Shown here piece by piece: positions 7,533 through 16,334 of a stretch of 45,604 nucleotides of DNA; positions within the stretch are counted from its first letter, which is position 1; each line of letters starts with the position of its first letter. The translations under genes were made by a program, and so were the position numbers. Origin of the DNA: an uncultured Verrucomicrobiota bacterium (GTDB lineage Bacteria > Verrucomicrobiota > Verrucomicrobiia > Limisphaerales > UBA9464); contig CAIMMI010000307.1 of the NCBI GenBank assembly GCA_903842505.1, positions 1 through 45,604 of the forward strand, given 5' to 3'. Under the pieces are notes generated by a model. That model ran no database searches, was not told where the DNA came from, and saw only the letters and a program-made list of their open reading frames with translations.

Positions 7533-9515
7533 TCAGAGGATCTGGCCGGGCTTCTGGTTGCGGAGGAGCCGGCGATAGGTGGCGAGGGCGAGGAGCGGCC
7601 AGGCGTTCCGGTACATGTCGTACTTCAGATAGAACACCTTCGGGAAACCCGTGCCGGTGATCTCGTCCTCGGTCCAGGAGCCGTCGGCATTCTGGTTGCG
7701 GACGAGGTATTCGATGCCGCGTTCGATGGCCGGGTCCTGGGGGTTGCCCATGGCGCAAAGGCCCATGATGGCCCAGGCCGTCTGGGATGCGGTCGAGGGG
7801 CCGGTGCCCTTGTAGATGGGATCGTCGTAGGTGTTGCAGCGTTCGCCCCAACCGCCGTCCGGGAGTTGGACGGAGCGGAGCCAGTCGGCGCCGCGGGTGA
7901 TCCAGGTTTCGGACATGTTGATCCCGAGGGCCTGCAGGCCCCGGAGGACCTGCCACGTGCCGTAGATGTAATTGACGCCCCAACGGCCGTACCAGGAGCC
8001 GTCCTTCTCCTGCTGGGCCTTGAGGTAATCGAGGGCGCGGCGGATCTGCGGGTTGGAAACGGGGACGCCCTCATATCCGAGAAGTTCGAGGATGCGCGCG
8101 GTGATGTCGGCACACTCGGGATCGAGCATGGCGTTGTGGTCGGCGAAGGGAACCTTCTCGAGGATGCTCTTGGTGCAATCCTTGTCGAAGGCCGCCCAGC
8201 CGCCGTCGCGACACTGGAAGGCCATCATCCAGTTCATCCCGCGCTTGAAGGATTCGCTGGTGCGGTCGGGTTTGTCGGTAGGGATCTGCCGGAGGGCGAG
8301 GAGCACCATGGCGGTGTCGTCGACGTCCGGGTTCCACTGGTTGTTGTACTCGAAGACCCAGCCGGAGGGTTCGACATCGACGGGGTTCTTGTGGATCCAG
8401 TCGCCGCGGAAGCGGATCTCGCGATCCATGATCCAGTGGGCGGCCTTGACCATCTTGGGGTGGTCGGCGGGGACGCCGGATTCGCGGAGGCAGATGGCGA
8501 CGATGGCGGAGTCCCAGACGGGGGAGAAGCAGGGTTCGATGCGGACGGACTCGGGGGTCTCGTGCATCAGGCGCCGGACCTCCTTGTGGGCGCGGACGAC
8601 CTCGGGGTGGTCATCGGAGTAGCCGAGGGCCTTGAGGGCGATCAAGGCATTGAGCATGGCGGGGAAGATGGCGGCGAGGCCGTCGCTTCCCTCGAACCGT
8701 TCGAGCATCCATTCCTCGGCGCGCTTGAGGGCGCGGGTGCGGAAGGGGTGGAGACCGTGGCGGCTGAACCACTCGGCCAGCTTGTGGAGCCGGTCGAGCC
8801 AGAGGAACATGTTCCGCAGGCTGAAATCGAAATAGCGGGGGCGCAGCGTCTCATCGAGTTCCCACTTCCCGTTGGGATAGAGTTCGTCGAGGGAGACGGT
8901 GAGGACCTTGGTGGGACGGAAGTGGTTGATGATGGCGAGGGGGACGAGCATGGCGCGGGACCAGTTGCTCATCTCCCAGAAGTTCACGTGGAACCACTTT
9001 CCGATGAGGAGCACCTCACTGGGGATGGTAGGGACGTGGTTCCAGCCGACCAGGCCGATGAGGGCGAGGTAGAGCTTGGAGAAGGTGTTCATCCGGGGAA
9101 CGCCGCCGAGGGTGGTGGCGACCTCGCGGGCGCGGAGCATCCGGGGATCGGTGATGGGGACGCCGGCGAGCTTGAGGGCGAGGTAAGCCTTGATGGTGGC
9201 GTTCACCTCGGAGGGGCCATGCGGGTAGATGTTCCATCCGCCCTCGGGGAGTTGCTTCTCGAAGATGTGATGGATCGCCTTCTTTTCCCAGGCGGGGTCG
9301 ACCTTTCCCCACCAGTGGTAGAAGACGACCATGTCCGAGACGAGGGTGACGTCGACGAGGAGTTCGCCCACCCAGTAGCCTTCGGGGTGTTGTTCGGACA
9401 GGAGGTAGCTCTGGGAACGCGTGATCGCCTCGTCCAGGCCGGAAACGCCTGTCCGCGGGGATCCCGGGAGCACCTTATCTTCGATCGATGGCCCAGCGGC
9501 CGGTCGCAACGACAT
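7533..9515 (-). CDS. shc: Squalene-hopene cyclase
   Basis: Predicted to cyclise squalene to hopene and diplopterol, the parent hopanoids that order bacterial membranes; a monotopic membrane enzyme. The 660-residue product has the protonating D-x-D-D motif (NPDVDDTAMVLL, about residues 395-406). Several QW repeats are visible: KQLPEGGWNIY, FQCRDGGWAAFD, QQEKDGSWYGRWG, VQLPDGGWGE and RNQNADGSWTED. The length fits the family. The frame is open to 9677, but that extension runs into repeat DNA, and MSLRPAAGPSIEDK at 9515 is a natural start. No hpn genes flank it, so the other hopanoid genes must lie elsewhere. Confidence 0.96.
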   Translation of the reverse strand: MSLRPAAGPSIEDKVLPGSPRTGVSGLDEAITRSQSYLLSEQHPEGYWVGELLVDVTLVSDMVVFYHWWGKVDPAWEKKAIHHIFEKQLPEGGWNIYPHGPSEVNATIKAYLALKLAGVPITDPRMLRAREVATTLGGVPRMNTFSKLYLALIGLVGWNHVPTIPSEVLLIGKWFHVNFWEMSNWSRAMLVPLAIINHFRPTKVLTVSLDELYPNGKWELDETLRPRYFDFSLRNMFLWLDRLHKLAEWFSRHGLHPFRTRALKRAEEWMLERFEGSDGLAAIFPAMLNALIALKALGYSDDHPEVVRAHKEVRRLMHETPESVRIEPCFSPVWDSAIVAICLRESGVPADHPKMVKAAHWIMDREIRFRGDWIHKNPVDVEPSGWVFEYNNQWNPDVDDTAMVLLALRQIPTDKPDRTSESFKRGMNWMMAFQCRDGGWAAFDKDCTKSILEKVPFADHNAMLDPECADITARILELLGYEGVPVSNPQIRRALDYLKAQQEKDGSWYGRWGVNYIYGTWQVLRGLQALGINMSETWITRGADWLRSVQLPDGGWGERCNTYDDPIYKGTGPSTASQTAWAIMGLCAMGNPQDPAIERGIEYLVRNQNADGSWTEDEITGTGFPKVFYLKYDMYRNAWPLLALATYRRLLRNQKPGQIL

Positions 9516-9585
9516 GGCCGGCAGAATGGTGGCGGGACGCCGTCTGTAAAGGGTTTTGGCGGGTCCGAGGGAGTTGGCAAAAGGC

Positions 9586-9650
9586 GAGTTCCCAGTTTCC
9601 AGAAACCAGTCCCCAGTTCTGGAATCTGGAATCTGGCGACTGGGAACTAC
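9586..9650. repeat. CCAGTTTCCAG / GGAATCTGGAATCTGG dispersed repeat
   Basis: This low-complexity stretch contains TTCCCAGTTTCCAG, CCCCAGTTCTGGAATCTGG and CGACTGGGAACT. It resembles the TTTCCAGTTCCCAG stretch at about 580-597 and the segment near 14510, and is a sibling of the ACTTGAAACTT family. It lies between the divergent shc and pseudopilin genes. Confidence 0.65.
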
Positions 9651-9657
9651 CCCGTTC

Positions 9658-9721
9658 TGTAGGCCGCGTGCCCCCACGCGGCGGTTCCCGATCCACGCCG
9701 GGTGAGGGCACCCAGCCTACA
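9658..9721. repeat. 64-bp palindromic TGTAGGC...GCCTACA element
   Basis: The arm TGTAGGCCGCGTGCCCCCAC (continuing GCGG) at 9658-9681 pairs with CCGGGTGAGGGCACCCAGCC (continuing TACA) at 9698-9721, with few mismatches. The 16-bp loop is GCGGTTCCCGATCCAC-like. This is a REP-type palindrome in the shc/pseudopilin intergenic region. Confidence 0.75.
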
Positions 9722-9804
9722 ACGACTTCATCGGGCCCCGCCTCGTTGGCGACGGTTGCGGGGTTGCACGGAGGGGTTGATGTGGGGGAGGATGAGGGAA
9801 AGCC

Positions 9805-10518
9805 ATGAGGATCCGGACCAGACATCCGTGGGTGGGTGGATTCACGTTGATCGAGCTTTTGGTGGTGGTGGCGATCATCGCGATCCTGGCGGGCATGCTC
9901 CTACCGGCCTTGGCCAAGGCGAAGGCGTCGGCGCACCGGGCGAACTGCCTGAGCAACCTGCACAACGTGGGGATCGGCATGCAGCTGTACGCGGATGATT
10001 CGCAGGGGATGATTCCCCGGGGGAATTACACGCCGTGGTTCCTGGCGTACATGCCGTACATCCCGGACGGGGGTTCGCGGACGAACTTCAAGTCGGTCCG
10101 GTCCTTCTTCTGCCCGGCGTATCCGAACAAGAACCCGAAGCGGAAGCAGATCATCACCTACGTCATCAACGCGTGGAAGTTTGCCAGCGCGACGGATCCG
10201 ACGGGAACGGAGCAGACGTCGCCCTCGAAGCTGGACCGGTTCCTGAGGCCATCGGAGTCGGTGCATCTGGCGGACAACGAGGACGGGTCGTGGCGGCCGG
10301 TGATCACGGGCCTGCAGGATGCGGTGACGAACCTGAACGACGTGTGGAGTCCGAACCACCTCCCGTACGCGGCGAACGGCACCCGGTTGAATGGTGAGCG
10401 GCGGGTGGCGGCGCGCCGGCACGGGGCGGGAAGTGCGCTGTTGTTCATGGACGGGCACTCCGAGTGGATGCGGGCGGATCGGATCCGGACGGATCTTTGG
10501 CGCGAGGTGAAGCCGTGA
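9805..10518 (+). CDS. Type II secretion/pseudopilin-like protein with H-X9-DG motif
   Basis: The 237-residue protein has a class III prepilin leader. The sequence [20 protein letters not shown] gives peptidase cleavage after Gly12 and N-methylation of the following Phe, followed by a 20-residue hydrophobic helix. The [17 protein letters not shown] continuation and the C-terminal [12 protein letters not shown] segment (H, nine residues, DG) are typical of the large pseudopilin families of Verrucomicrobiota and Planctomycetota. The product is probably assembled in the inner membrane and exposed in the periplasm or outside. Function beyond a type II-like or pseudopilus context is unknown. AGGATGAGGG upstream of the ATG is a reasonable ribosome-binding region. 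Confidence 0.93.
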   Translation: MRIRTRHPWVGGFTLIELLVVVAIIAILAGMLLPALAKAKASAHRANCLSNLHNVGIGMQLYADDSQGMIPRGNYTPWFLAYMPYIPDGGSRTNFKSVRSFFCPAYPNKNPKRKQIITYVINAWKFASATDPTGTEQTSPSKLDRFLRPSESVHLADNEDGSWRPVITGLQDAVTNLNDVWSPNHLPYAANGTRLNGERRVAARRHGAGSALLFMDGHSEWMRADRIRTDLWREVKP

Positions 10519-10536
10519 GGTACGGGATGGCCGGCC

Positions 10537-11340
10537 ATGAATGAACTGGGTGAACCGGGAGCGCCGGGGAAGGTTGTGACGGTTGTCGAGGCGAAGCCGG
10601 GCATCCGGGCGACTTTCCGTGAGGCGTTCAGTGCCTATCGGACGGCGAACCGACTGATCTGGGGTGGAGGATTGTGGCGGTACTGGGTGATTCCGGCGTT
10701 GCTGGCGGTGGCGTACCTGCCGTTGCTGGTGTTGGGGATTGCGTGGACTTCGGACTGGCTGGCCGGGCACATGAAGTGGTCGGGAGCCGAAGGGAGTTGG
10801 TCGTGGTGGTTGTGGCGGGTGATGTGGTGGGGCGTGTTGGGAGTGGTTGGGTGGCTGACTTACCGGAGCGTGGTGCTGTTGTTCCATGCGCCCTTCCTCG
10901 ATGCCATCTCGGAGAGGGTGGAGAAGGACCTGACGGGGCGGGACGAAGCTCCGGACGTGAAGTGGGTGTCGATGGCGTGGCGTTCGGTGCGGATGGCGGC
11001 GGTGATCGGTGGACTCTCGATGATCGTGGCGGTGCTGAACCTGGGGGTGACCTTGATCCCGGTGCTGGGTTGGATCGTTTCGATCGGGATTCTACTGCCG
11101 GTGCAGTTGTGGTTGGGCGGAGCACAGGCGCTGGATCCTTATCTGGGGCGGAACGGTGACGGAGCGAGGGCGAGCCTGCGACGCATGCGGCAGCGGCCGT
11201 TGCTGGTCCTGCTGTTGGGGGCTGGAGGGGCGTTGATCCTCCTCATTCCGGTGCTGGGCTGGTTCGTCGGGCCGACTTACGTGGTCGTGGCGGGGGTGGT
11301 GACCGGGGTCCGGATGACGTGGACGGGAAATGGGGGTTGA
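10537..11340 (+). CDS. EI24/CysZ-like multi-pass membrane protein
   Basis: The 267-residue protein has about four to five hydrophobic segments, at roughly residues 44-70, 90-115, 153-192 (a double segment) and 225-258. It shows the EI24 family layout, including LFHAPFLDAISERVEKDLTG and LDPYLGRNGDGARASLRRMR. CysZ, a sulfate uptake protein, is the best-known relative; whether this copy transports sulfate is unknown. It starts 18 bp after the pseudopilin stop and is followed closely by two DUF5009 genes on the same strand, so the four may form one transcription unit. Confidence 0.85.
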   Translation: MNELGEPGAPGKVVTVVEAKPGIRATFREAFSAYRTANRLIWGGGLWRYWVIPALLAVAYLPLLVLGIAWTSDWLAGHMKWSGAEGSWSWWLWRVMWWGVLGVVGWLTYRSVVLLFHAPFLDAISERVEKDLTGRDEAPDVKWVSMAWRSVRMAAVIGGLSMIVAVLNLGVTLIPVLGWIVSIGILLPVQLWLGGAQALDPYLGRNGDGARASLRRMRQRPLLVLLLGAGGALILLIPVLGWFVGPTYVVVAGVVTGVRMTWTGNGG

Positions 11341-11375
11341 TGCGCGGGGGCCGTGCATGCTGACTTGTGGGCGGC

Positions 11376-12509
11376 ATGGCTGAGACTACATCGGGCGGCA
11401 CGGGGCGGACGCGACTGACGTCGCTGGATGCGCTGCGTGGGTTCGACATGTTCTGGATCATGGGCGCGGATGCGCTCGGAGGGGTGGCGGCGGCGATGGT
11501 GAAGGACCGTGCCGAATGGGTGCGGCATCTGGCGGACCAGTTGGAGCATGTCGCGTGGGAGGGATTCCGGTTCTACGACCTGATCTTTCCGTTGTTCGTC
11601 TTCATCGCGGGAGTGTCGCTGATCCTGTCGCTGGGACGGTTGGAGCGGGAGAAGGGCAAGGATGAAGCCCTGATCCGGCTCGTGAAGCGGGCCTTCGTGC
11701 TCTATCTGCTCGGAGTCCTCTATTACGGCGGATGGTCCAAGGGTTGGGATCAGGTGCGCTGGATGGGGGTGTTGCAGCGGATTGCGATCAGTTATCTGGG
11801 GGCGGGGTTCTGCGTGATCTTTTTCAAGGCGCGGACGTGCGCGTTCATCACGGCGGGGTTGCTGGTTGGGTACTGGGCGTTGATCTGCTTCGTGCCGGTG
11901 CCGGAGTTTGGGGCAGGGAACTTTGCGGAAGGAAAGAACCTGGCGAACTGGATCGATTTCAAGTTCCTGCCGGGAAAGAAGTGGGACGGGACGCATGATC
12001 CCGAGGGGTTGCTCAGCAACCTGACGGCGGTGGCGACGTGCCTGCTGGGGACGTTTGCCGGGCGTTGGTTGGTGCGGACGGACAAGGCACCGGCGTCGAA
12101 GTCTGCGGGATTGGCGGTGGCGGGGGTGGTATTGCTGGCGCTGGGTTTTGTGTGGTCGTTCCAGTTCCCGATCATCAAGAAGATCTGGACGTCGTCGTAC
12201 GTGCTGGTCGCCGGGGGATGGAGTTGCCTGTTGCTGGCACTGTTCCATTGGGTGATCGACGTGCGGGGGTGGTCCGGGTGGTGCCGTCCGTTCGTGTGGG
12301 TGGGATTGAATCCGATTTCGGTCTACCTGGCGGCGAACCTGGTGAGCATGGACAATCTGGCCCGGCGCGTCGCGGGTGGGCCGATGGCGTCCGGGCTCAA
12401 CGGGTGGATGCCGCACCTGGGTGACATGGTGCTGGCGTTGGTGGGCATCGGTTGGTGCTTCCTGCTGGCGTGGTTTCTGAATCGTCGAAAGCTCTATATC
12501 AGGCTCTGA
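11376..12509 (+). CDS. DUF5009 / heparan-alpha-glucosaminide N-acetyltransferase-like membrane protein, copy 1
   Basis: The product is about 377 residues with roughly ten membrane helices. It is related to human HGSNAT and to the bacterial DUF5009/COG4299 family, proposed to move acetyl groups across the membrane onto sugars. Landmarks are SLDALRGFDMFWIMG, GFRFYDLIFPLFVFIAGVSL, QVRWMGVLQRIAISYLGAGF and DPEGLLSNLTAVATCLLG, followed by IKKIWTSSYVLVAGGWSCL. ATG at 11376 is chosen over a GTG nine bases upstream. The second copy starts 2 bp after this stop. The substrate is unknown. Confidence 0.92.
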   Translation: MAETTSGGTGRTRLTSLDALRGFDMFWIMGADALGGVAAAMVKDRAEWVRHLADQLEHVAWEGFRFYDLIFPLFVFIAGVSLILSLGRLEREKGKDEALIRLVKRAFVLYLLGVLYYGGWSKGWDQVRWMGVLQRIAISYLGAGFCVIFFKARTCAFITAGLLVGYWALICFVPVPEFGAGNFAEGKNLANWIDFKFLPGKKWDGTHDPEGLLSNLTAVATCLLGTFAGRWLVRTDKAPASKSAGLAVAGVVLLALGFVWSFQFPIIKKIWTSSYVLVAGGWSCLLLALFHWVIDVRGWSGWCRPFVWVGLNPISVYLAANLVSMDNLARRVAGGPMASGLNGWMPHLGDMVLALVGIGWCFLLAWFLNRRKLYIRL

Positions 12510-12511
12510 AC

Positions 12512-13759
12512 ATGGCTGCACCGGATCGATTGAAGGACGCCGATTACAACACGTTGTCCCAGGCACCGGACGGGAGTCGGCGTTTGATGTCGCTCGATGT
12601 CCTGCGTGGGTTCGACATGTTCTGGATCGTGGGCGGCGGCGCGATGGTGTCGGCGCTGGGCCAGGCTGCGGAGGGAACGTTGCTGGGCGCAATCCGGCAG
12701 CAATTGACCCACGTCGAGTGGGCGGGGTTCCGATTCTACGACATGATCTTCCCGCTGTTTGTATTGATCGCGGGGGTGTCATCGGTCTTTTCACTGGCCA
12801 AGGCGAAGGCGGCGGGCGGGGTTGGGACGGCGATGCAGCGGGTGCTGATGCGGGGTTTGCTGCTGTTCGTGCTCGGGGTTTTCTACAGCGGTGGGATCAA
12901 GGATGGATGGGAAGGCGTGCGATGGCTGGGGGTGTTGCAACGGATCGCCTTGAGCTACACGGGCGCCAGCCTGCTTTTCCTGCTTCTGCCGGTACGGGCG
13001 TTGGCGGCGGTATGGGTTGCGGTGCTGCTGGGTTACTGGGGGATCGTGGCGGGCTTGCCGGTGAAGGATATCCGGTTGGAACGGACGGCGATGCAGGCCT
13101 TGATGGAGACCACCGGCCAGACGAACGCGGTGGTCCTGTATCAATCGGTGACCAACACGATCACCGGTCGGGCCGAGCCCGGGTACAACTACGTGAACCA
13201 TTTCGATTTCCGGTTCCTGCCGGGACGGTTGTACGACGGATACTCGGATCCGGAGGGCATCCTGAGCACGATCCCGGCGGTGATGACCTGCCTGCTGGGA
13301 GTGTTTGCGGGGTTGTTCCTGCGGAAGGAGAACCTCCCCCCCGGTGGGAAGAGCCTGTATCTCGGGTTGGCGGGAGTCGTCCTGGTTCTGGCAGGAGTGG
13401 GTTGGGGAACGGTGTTCCCGGTGGTGAAGAAGCTGTGGACGTCGTCCTTCGTGCTGATGGCCGGCGGTTGGAGCCTGATCCTGCTGGCAGCCTTCCATCA
13501 GGTGGTCGACGTGTGGCGGATCCGATGGTGGTGTGCGCCGTTCCAATGGATTGGCATGAATGCGCTGACGATCTACATCGCGGCGAATCTCCTGGGGACG
13601 AACGGCGGTTGGCAGGGGATCGCAGCGCGCTTTGTGGGAGGGCCGGTTGCCGGGATGTTCGGGGCTTACGGGAAAGCCTTCGTCGCCGTGGCCGGGTTGG
13701 GTGTGATGCTGACGTTCGCCCGGTTCCTGTACCGCCGTGGGATTTTCCTGAGGCTTTGA
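12512..13759 (+). CDS. DUF5009 / HGSNAT-like membrane protein, copy 2
   Basis: This 415-residue paralogue of the preceding gene shows the same blocks in the same order: SLDVLRGFDMFWIVG, GFRFYDMIFPLFVLIAGVSS, GVRWLGVLQRIALSYTGASL, DPEGILSTIPAVMTCLLG and VKKLWTSSFVLMAGGWSLI. It is longer mainly through an insert of about 40 residues in the middle (roughly 190-235), containing TTGQTNAVVLYQSVTNTITG, between two membrane helices. This probably adds an extracytoplasmic loop. The two genes are clearly an old tandem duplication and are translationally coupled. They may work as a heteromeric pair or on different sugars. Confidence 0.92.
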   Translation: MAAPDRLKDADYNTLSQAPDGSRRLMSLDVLRGFDMFWIVGGGAMVSALGQAAEGTLLGAIRQQLTHVEWAGFRFYDMIFPLFVLIAGVSSVFSLAKAKAAGGVGTAMQRVLMRGLLLFVLGVFYSGGIKDGWEGVRWLGVLQRIALSYTGASLLFLLLPVRALAAVWVAVLLGYWGIVAGLPVKDIRLERTAMQALMETTGQTNAVVLYQSVTNTITGRAEPGYNYVNHFDFRFLPGRLYDGYSDPEGILSTIPAVMTCLLGVFAGLFLRKENLPPGGKSLYLGLAGVVLVLAGVGWGTVFPVVKKLWTSSFVLMAGGWSLILLAAFHQVVDVWRIRWWCAPFQWIGMNALTIYIAANLLGTNGGWQGIAARFVGGPVAGMFGAYGKAFVAVAGLGVMLTFARFLYRRGIFLRL

Positions 13760-13800
13760 GGGAAAGCGTGAGGGGCGACGACGAGCCGGAACCTTGGTCG

Positions 13801-14190
13801 TCAGCCCGCGTTGCCGAATAGGAATTCGACCTCAGGCCACCATGCCAAGCTGCGACGATCGTTGGTGAGGTGCTTCCAGCCGCGCTCTGCGACCTGTGCC
13901 CGAATGAAGAAATCCGGAAGAGGTAGACGCTGCTTACGAGGAGTCCTCGCGAACGCACGCCCTGCCCTTTCTGCATCAGCGCCTGTGACCTCGATGATCC
14001 GCATGCCGGCGAGATCTTCACCTATGGCTTCTGCGGTCCGACCGCCTGCAGCCAACTCGGCGATTGTGACAACGCTGACGGCAATCTCGTCCTGAACCAT
14101 CGCTTGTGACAGGGCTTCTGAGGCTGCCTGATGGTCACGATGGGTCGAGTCCAGCCACGCAACGATCGTGGATGTGTCGACCAGGATCAT
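13801..14190 (-). CDS. PIN-domain VapC-type toxin
   Basis: The 129-residue product is a PIN-domain ribonuclease of VapC type. The first acidic residue is in MILVDTSTIVAW (D5), the second in VVTIAELAAGGR, and the third and fourth are in LPLPDFFIRAQ and HLTNDRRSL. These form the metal-binding acidic cluster that cleaves RNA, commonly tRNA or rRNA. Its start overlaps the end of the upstream small gene by 4 bp, the usual antitoxin-toxin order. The C-terminal tail SLAWWPEVEFLFGNAG is normal for the family. Expression is presumably repressed by the antitoxin complex. Confidence 0.9.
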   Translation of the reverse strand: MILVDTSTIVAWLDSTHRDHQAASEALSQAMVQDEIAVSVVTIAELAAGGRTAEAIGEDLAGMRIIEVTGADAERAGRAFARTPRKQRLPLPDFFIRAQVAERGWKHLTNDRRSLAWWPEVEFLFGNAG

Positions 14191-14417
14191 GCTCCCCGGG
14201 TCGCCTTCATCAGTTCTTCACCCGACATGGGTCCCGACCAGGTTCCAGCGCGACGCCTCACGTGTGCTCGAGCCTCCTCGAGGCTCATGGCAGGCTGTAT
14301 CGGGCGAAGTGTCACCGACCCGTCGGGATGGCTTTGAGCGACGACCTCGGGTGCGCTGGGCAGGAAGCGCCCCAGGGAATATCGCCCTTTTCGGTCTCCT
14401 TTGAGAGTTGCTGTCAT
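14187..14417 (-). CDS. Putative antitoxin partner of the adjacent VapC
   Basis: The 76-residue protein is encoded directly before the PIN toxin with a 4-bp overlap, as in VapBC operons. Its N-terminal half (DRKGRYSLGRFL ... DGSVTLRPI) resembles a short AbrB/MazE-type swapped-hairpin DNA-binding segment. The C-terminal half (SLEEARAHVRRRAGTWSG) looks like the toxin-binding tail. The DNA-binding class is only a visual guess; the operon position is the stronger evidence for its role. Confidence 0.75.
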   Translation of the reverse strand: MTATLKGDRKGRYSLGRFLPSAPEVVAQSHPDGSVTLRPIQPAMSLEEARAHVRRRAGTWSGPMSGEELMKATRGA

Positions 14418-14504
14418 CTGGCGACGAAAGTCGGCGAGTCCGTGGTCGTCAAGCCGGCCTTGGGCCTTATCTAGCTAGACCGGGAGTCGAGGTCAGGATG
14501 CGGT

Positions 14505-14541
14505 GTTTCCAGATTCCAGGAACCGGAAACTAGGAACTTGC
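14505..14541. repeat. TTTCCAGATTCCAGGAACC dispersed repeat fragment
   Basis: The sequence TTTCCAGATTCCAGGAACCG, followed by GAAACTAGGAACTTG, belongs to the same low-complexity family as 9586-9650. It lies at the 3' end of queD; the gene's last codons (terminal PASS) overlap the repeat edge. Confidence 0.55.
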
Positions 14542-14895
14542 CGGCCCCTTGTAGACGCAGCGGGAGGTGCAGGTTTCGGCGATGGCGATCTCGGTGAGGA
14601 GGGGGAGGGCAGGCTTGAGGTGGGTCCAGATCCAGGAGGCGAGGGATTCGCTGGTGGGGTTCTCGAGGCCGGGGATGTCGTTGAGACAGTTGTGGTCGAG
14701 CAGATCGTAGAGCGGGCGGAAGGCGGCCTTGATGTCGGCGTAGTCCATCACCCAGCCGAGGTTGGGATCGACGGGTCCTTCGACGACGACTTCGACGATG
14801 AAGGAATGGCCGTGGAGTCGGCCGCACTTGTGTCCGACCGGAACCCGTGGGAGACGGTGGGCGGCTTCGATCTGGAAGGATTTGCGGAGTTGCAT
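14530..14895 (-). CDS. queD: 6-carboxytetrahydropterin synthase QueD / PTPS family
   Basis: The 121-residue product is a T-fold enzyme. QueD makes 6-carboxy-tetrahydropterin from dihydroneopterin triphosphate in queuosine/7-deazapurine synthesis; relatives make 6-pyruvoyl-tetrahydropterin. Zinc ligands are visible in IEAAHRLPR and in C-GRL-HGHSF, where the Cys is the catalytic residue of the C-x3-H-G-H motif. [12 protein letters not shown] and LDHNCLND also fit. The frame is open upstream, but [13 protein letters not shown] at 14895 is the family-typical start. It lies 20 bp after luxC on the same strand, and no other que genes are present. Its place in a LuxCE operon is unusual. Confidence 0.9.
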   Translation of the reverse strand: MQLRKSFQIEAAHRLPRVPVGHKCGRLHGHSFIVEVVVEGPVDPNLGWVMDYADIKAAFRPLYDLLDHNCLNDIPGLENPTSESLASWIWTHLKPALPLLTEIAIAETCTSRCVYKGPASS

Positions 14896-14915
14896 CAGCG
14901 GGGAGGGGTGGAGGT

Positions 14916-16334
14916 TCAGGCGGACTCGAGGTCGGTCCATTGCACGAGGTCGCCGAGGGCGGGTCGGCCGTCGTGTCGCCAGGCGAAGGGTGGTTCCTGC
15001 ATACGCCCGACGGGGCAGATGCGGGGGGCGCCCCAACGTGCGAGTTCGCGGGCGATCTCGGTCAGGCGGTGATCGACGGCAGCGACGGCGACGGTCGATA
15101 CGAGGTGTCGGACGGGTTCGGCGTATCGGAGGACGTCGGAAAGCTGGTGGACGGGCTTCACGTAGATGAAGCGGTTGAGGCAGGAGAACTCGAAGCGGGG
15201 ATCGGCATCGTAGACGACGGTCCAGGCAGTGGAGTCCGGGCTCTGCCAGATGCGGACACCGCCGGGCAAGTCGCGGAAGGCGGTTTCGACGAGGATCCGT
15301 TCGATGTTTTCGCCGGCGGCCTGGGCGCGGAGTTCGTAGACGGCGCGGCGGGAAGCGATGGCGGCGGCGTCAGCGATGGGAACCCCTCCGCGGGGATCCT
15401 CGAGTTCGCGTCGGGCGAGTTCGGCGGCGAGATGTTCGGCGACGCCTTCGGGAGAAAGGGCACCGTCGTCCTGGACGTAGACGACATGCGGGGAGAGGCA
15501 GCCGAGCTGATTCCAGGCGGTGACGTCGGTGGCGAGGTCGCGGATCAGGCGCTTGGCCGAATAGGTGGAGAGCAGGTCGGCGGTGAGGTAGGCGAAGCTG
15601 ACGCGGTGACCGTACCCGACGAATCGGGTGCGGAGCGGGACACGACGGCGGACGGATTCGAGCATTTCGTCGGAACCCGTGGCGGTCAGGCAGTCGAGTT
15701 CGGAGAAGAAGGCGTCGTCGAGCGGGTCGGAGCCGCGGGGCCATTCGGCGAGTTCGAGGCAGGAGCCGAGCTTGGGTTCGGTGGCGGCGAGGGAGTGGGC
15801 GAAGAGACGTGGGATGAGGGACGTTCCGGTGGCGCACTTGAGGAACTGCGCGGAGCGGAGCATGAGTCCGATGACGATCGATTGGAGGGCAGGGACGGGG
15901 AGGTTGCCGGCGGTGATGTGGCCGAGAAGGGAGGGGCCGCGTGCGAGGGCGGTGCGGCCGCCGCGGAGTTCGACGACCCCGGCGGAGAAGTCGTCGAGTC
16001 GCTTGGAGTCGCCGAGGTCCTGGGCGATGAGGCCTTCGAGGTTTTCGACGGTGAGTTGGCGCAGGAAGGAGTCGAGACCGCGGCCGAAGGTGGAGTGGGA
16101 GACGCCGAGGAGGGCGGGGCCCTCGGCGAGCGCGCGGGTGCGGAAACCGTTGCCGGGTTCGAACCACTGTTCGGCGCTGTAAGCGATGATCTCGGCGATC
16201 TGGCGGGTCCGGAGTCGGGCGAGCCAAAGATCGCGGTTGCGACGGACGGTGAGGCATGCCTCGCGGACCGTGTGCGGCGTGAGGATCAGGTCCGGGCCGA
16301 GGTCTGCGAGGAACAGGTTGGGGAGGGGATTCAT
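14916..16334 (-). CDS. luxC: LuxC-family acyl-CoA / fatty acyl reductase
   Basis: The 472-residue product belongs to the LuxC family (aldehyde-dehydrogenase superfamily). LuxC uses NADPH to reduce a fatty acyl group delivered as a thioester to the aldehyde. The nucleophilic cysteine lies in [16 protein letters not shown], at about residue 279 counting from the ATG at 16334. [18 protein letters not shown] fits the coenzyme-binding region. The start codon overlaps the luxE stop as ATGA, so the two are translationally coupled. No luciferase genes (luxAB) are seen, so the aldehyde is probably made for another purpose such as lipid or secondary metabolite synthesis. In-frame ATG at 16352 is an alternative start. 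Confidence 0.88.
   Translation of the reverse strand: MNPLPNLFLADLGPDLILTPHTVREACLTVRRNRDLWLARLRTRQIAEIIAYSAEQWFEPGNGFRTRALAEGPALLGVSHSTFGRGLDSFLRQLTVENLEGLIAQDLGDSKRLDDFSAGVVELRGGRTALARGPSLLGHITAGNLPVPALQSIVIGLMLRSAQFLKCATGTSLIPRLFAHSLAATEPKLGSCLELAEWPRGSDPLDDAFFSELDCLTATGSDEMLESVRRRVPLRTRFVGYGHRVSFAYLTADLLSTYSAKRLIRDLATDVTAWNQLGCLSPHVVYVQDDGALSPEGVAEHLAAELARRELEDPRGGVPIADAAAIASRRAVYELRAQAAGENIERILVETAFRDLPGGVRIWQSPDSTAWTVVYDADPRFEFSCLNRFIYVKPVHQLSDVLRYAEPVRHLVSTVAVAAVDHRLTEIARELARWGAPRICPVGRMQEPPFAWRHDGRPALGDLVQWTDLESA

Noticed and set aside
7491-9662. A 723-codon plus-strand frame across squalene-hopene cyclase
   Set aside because: Its Gly/Asp/Glu/Val-rich composition and lack of a domain mark it as a complement of the shc reading frame.
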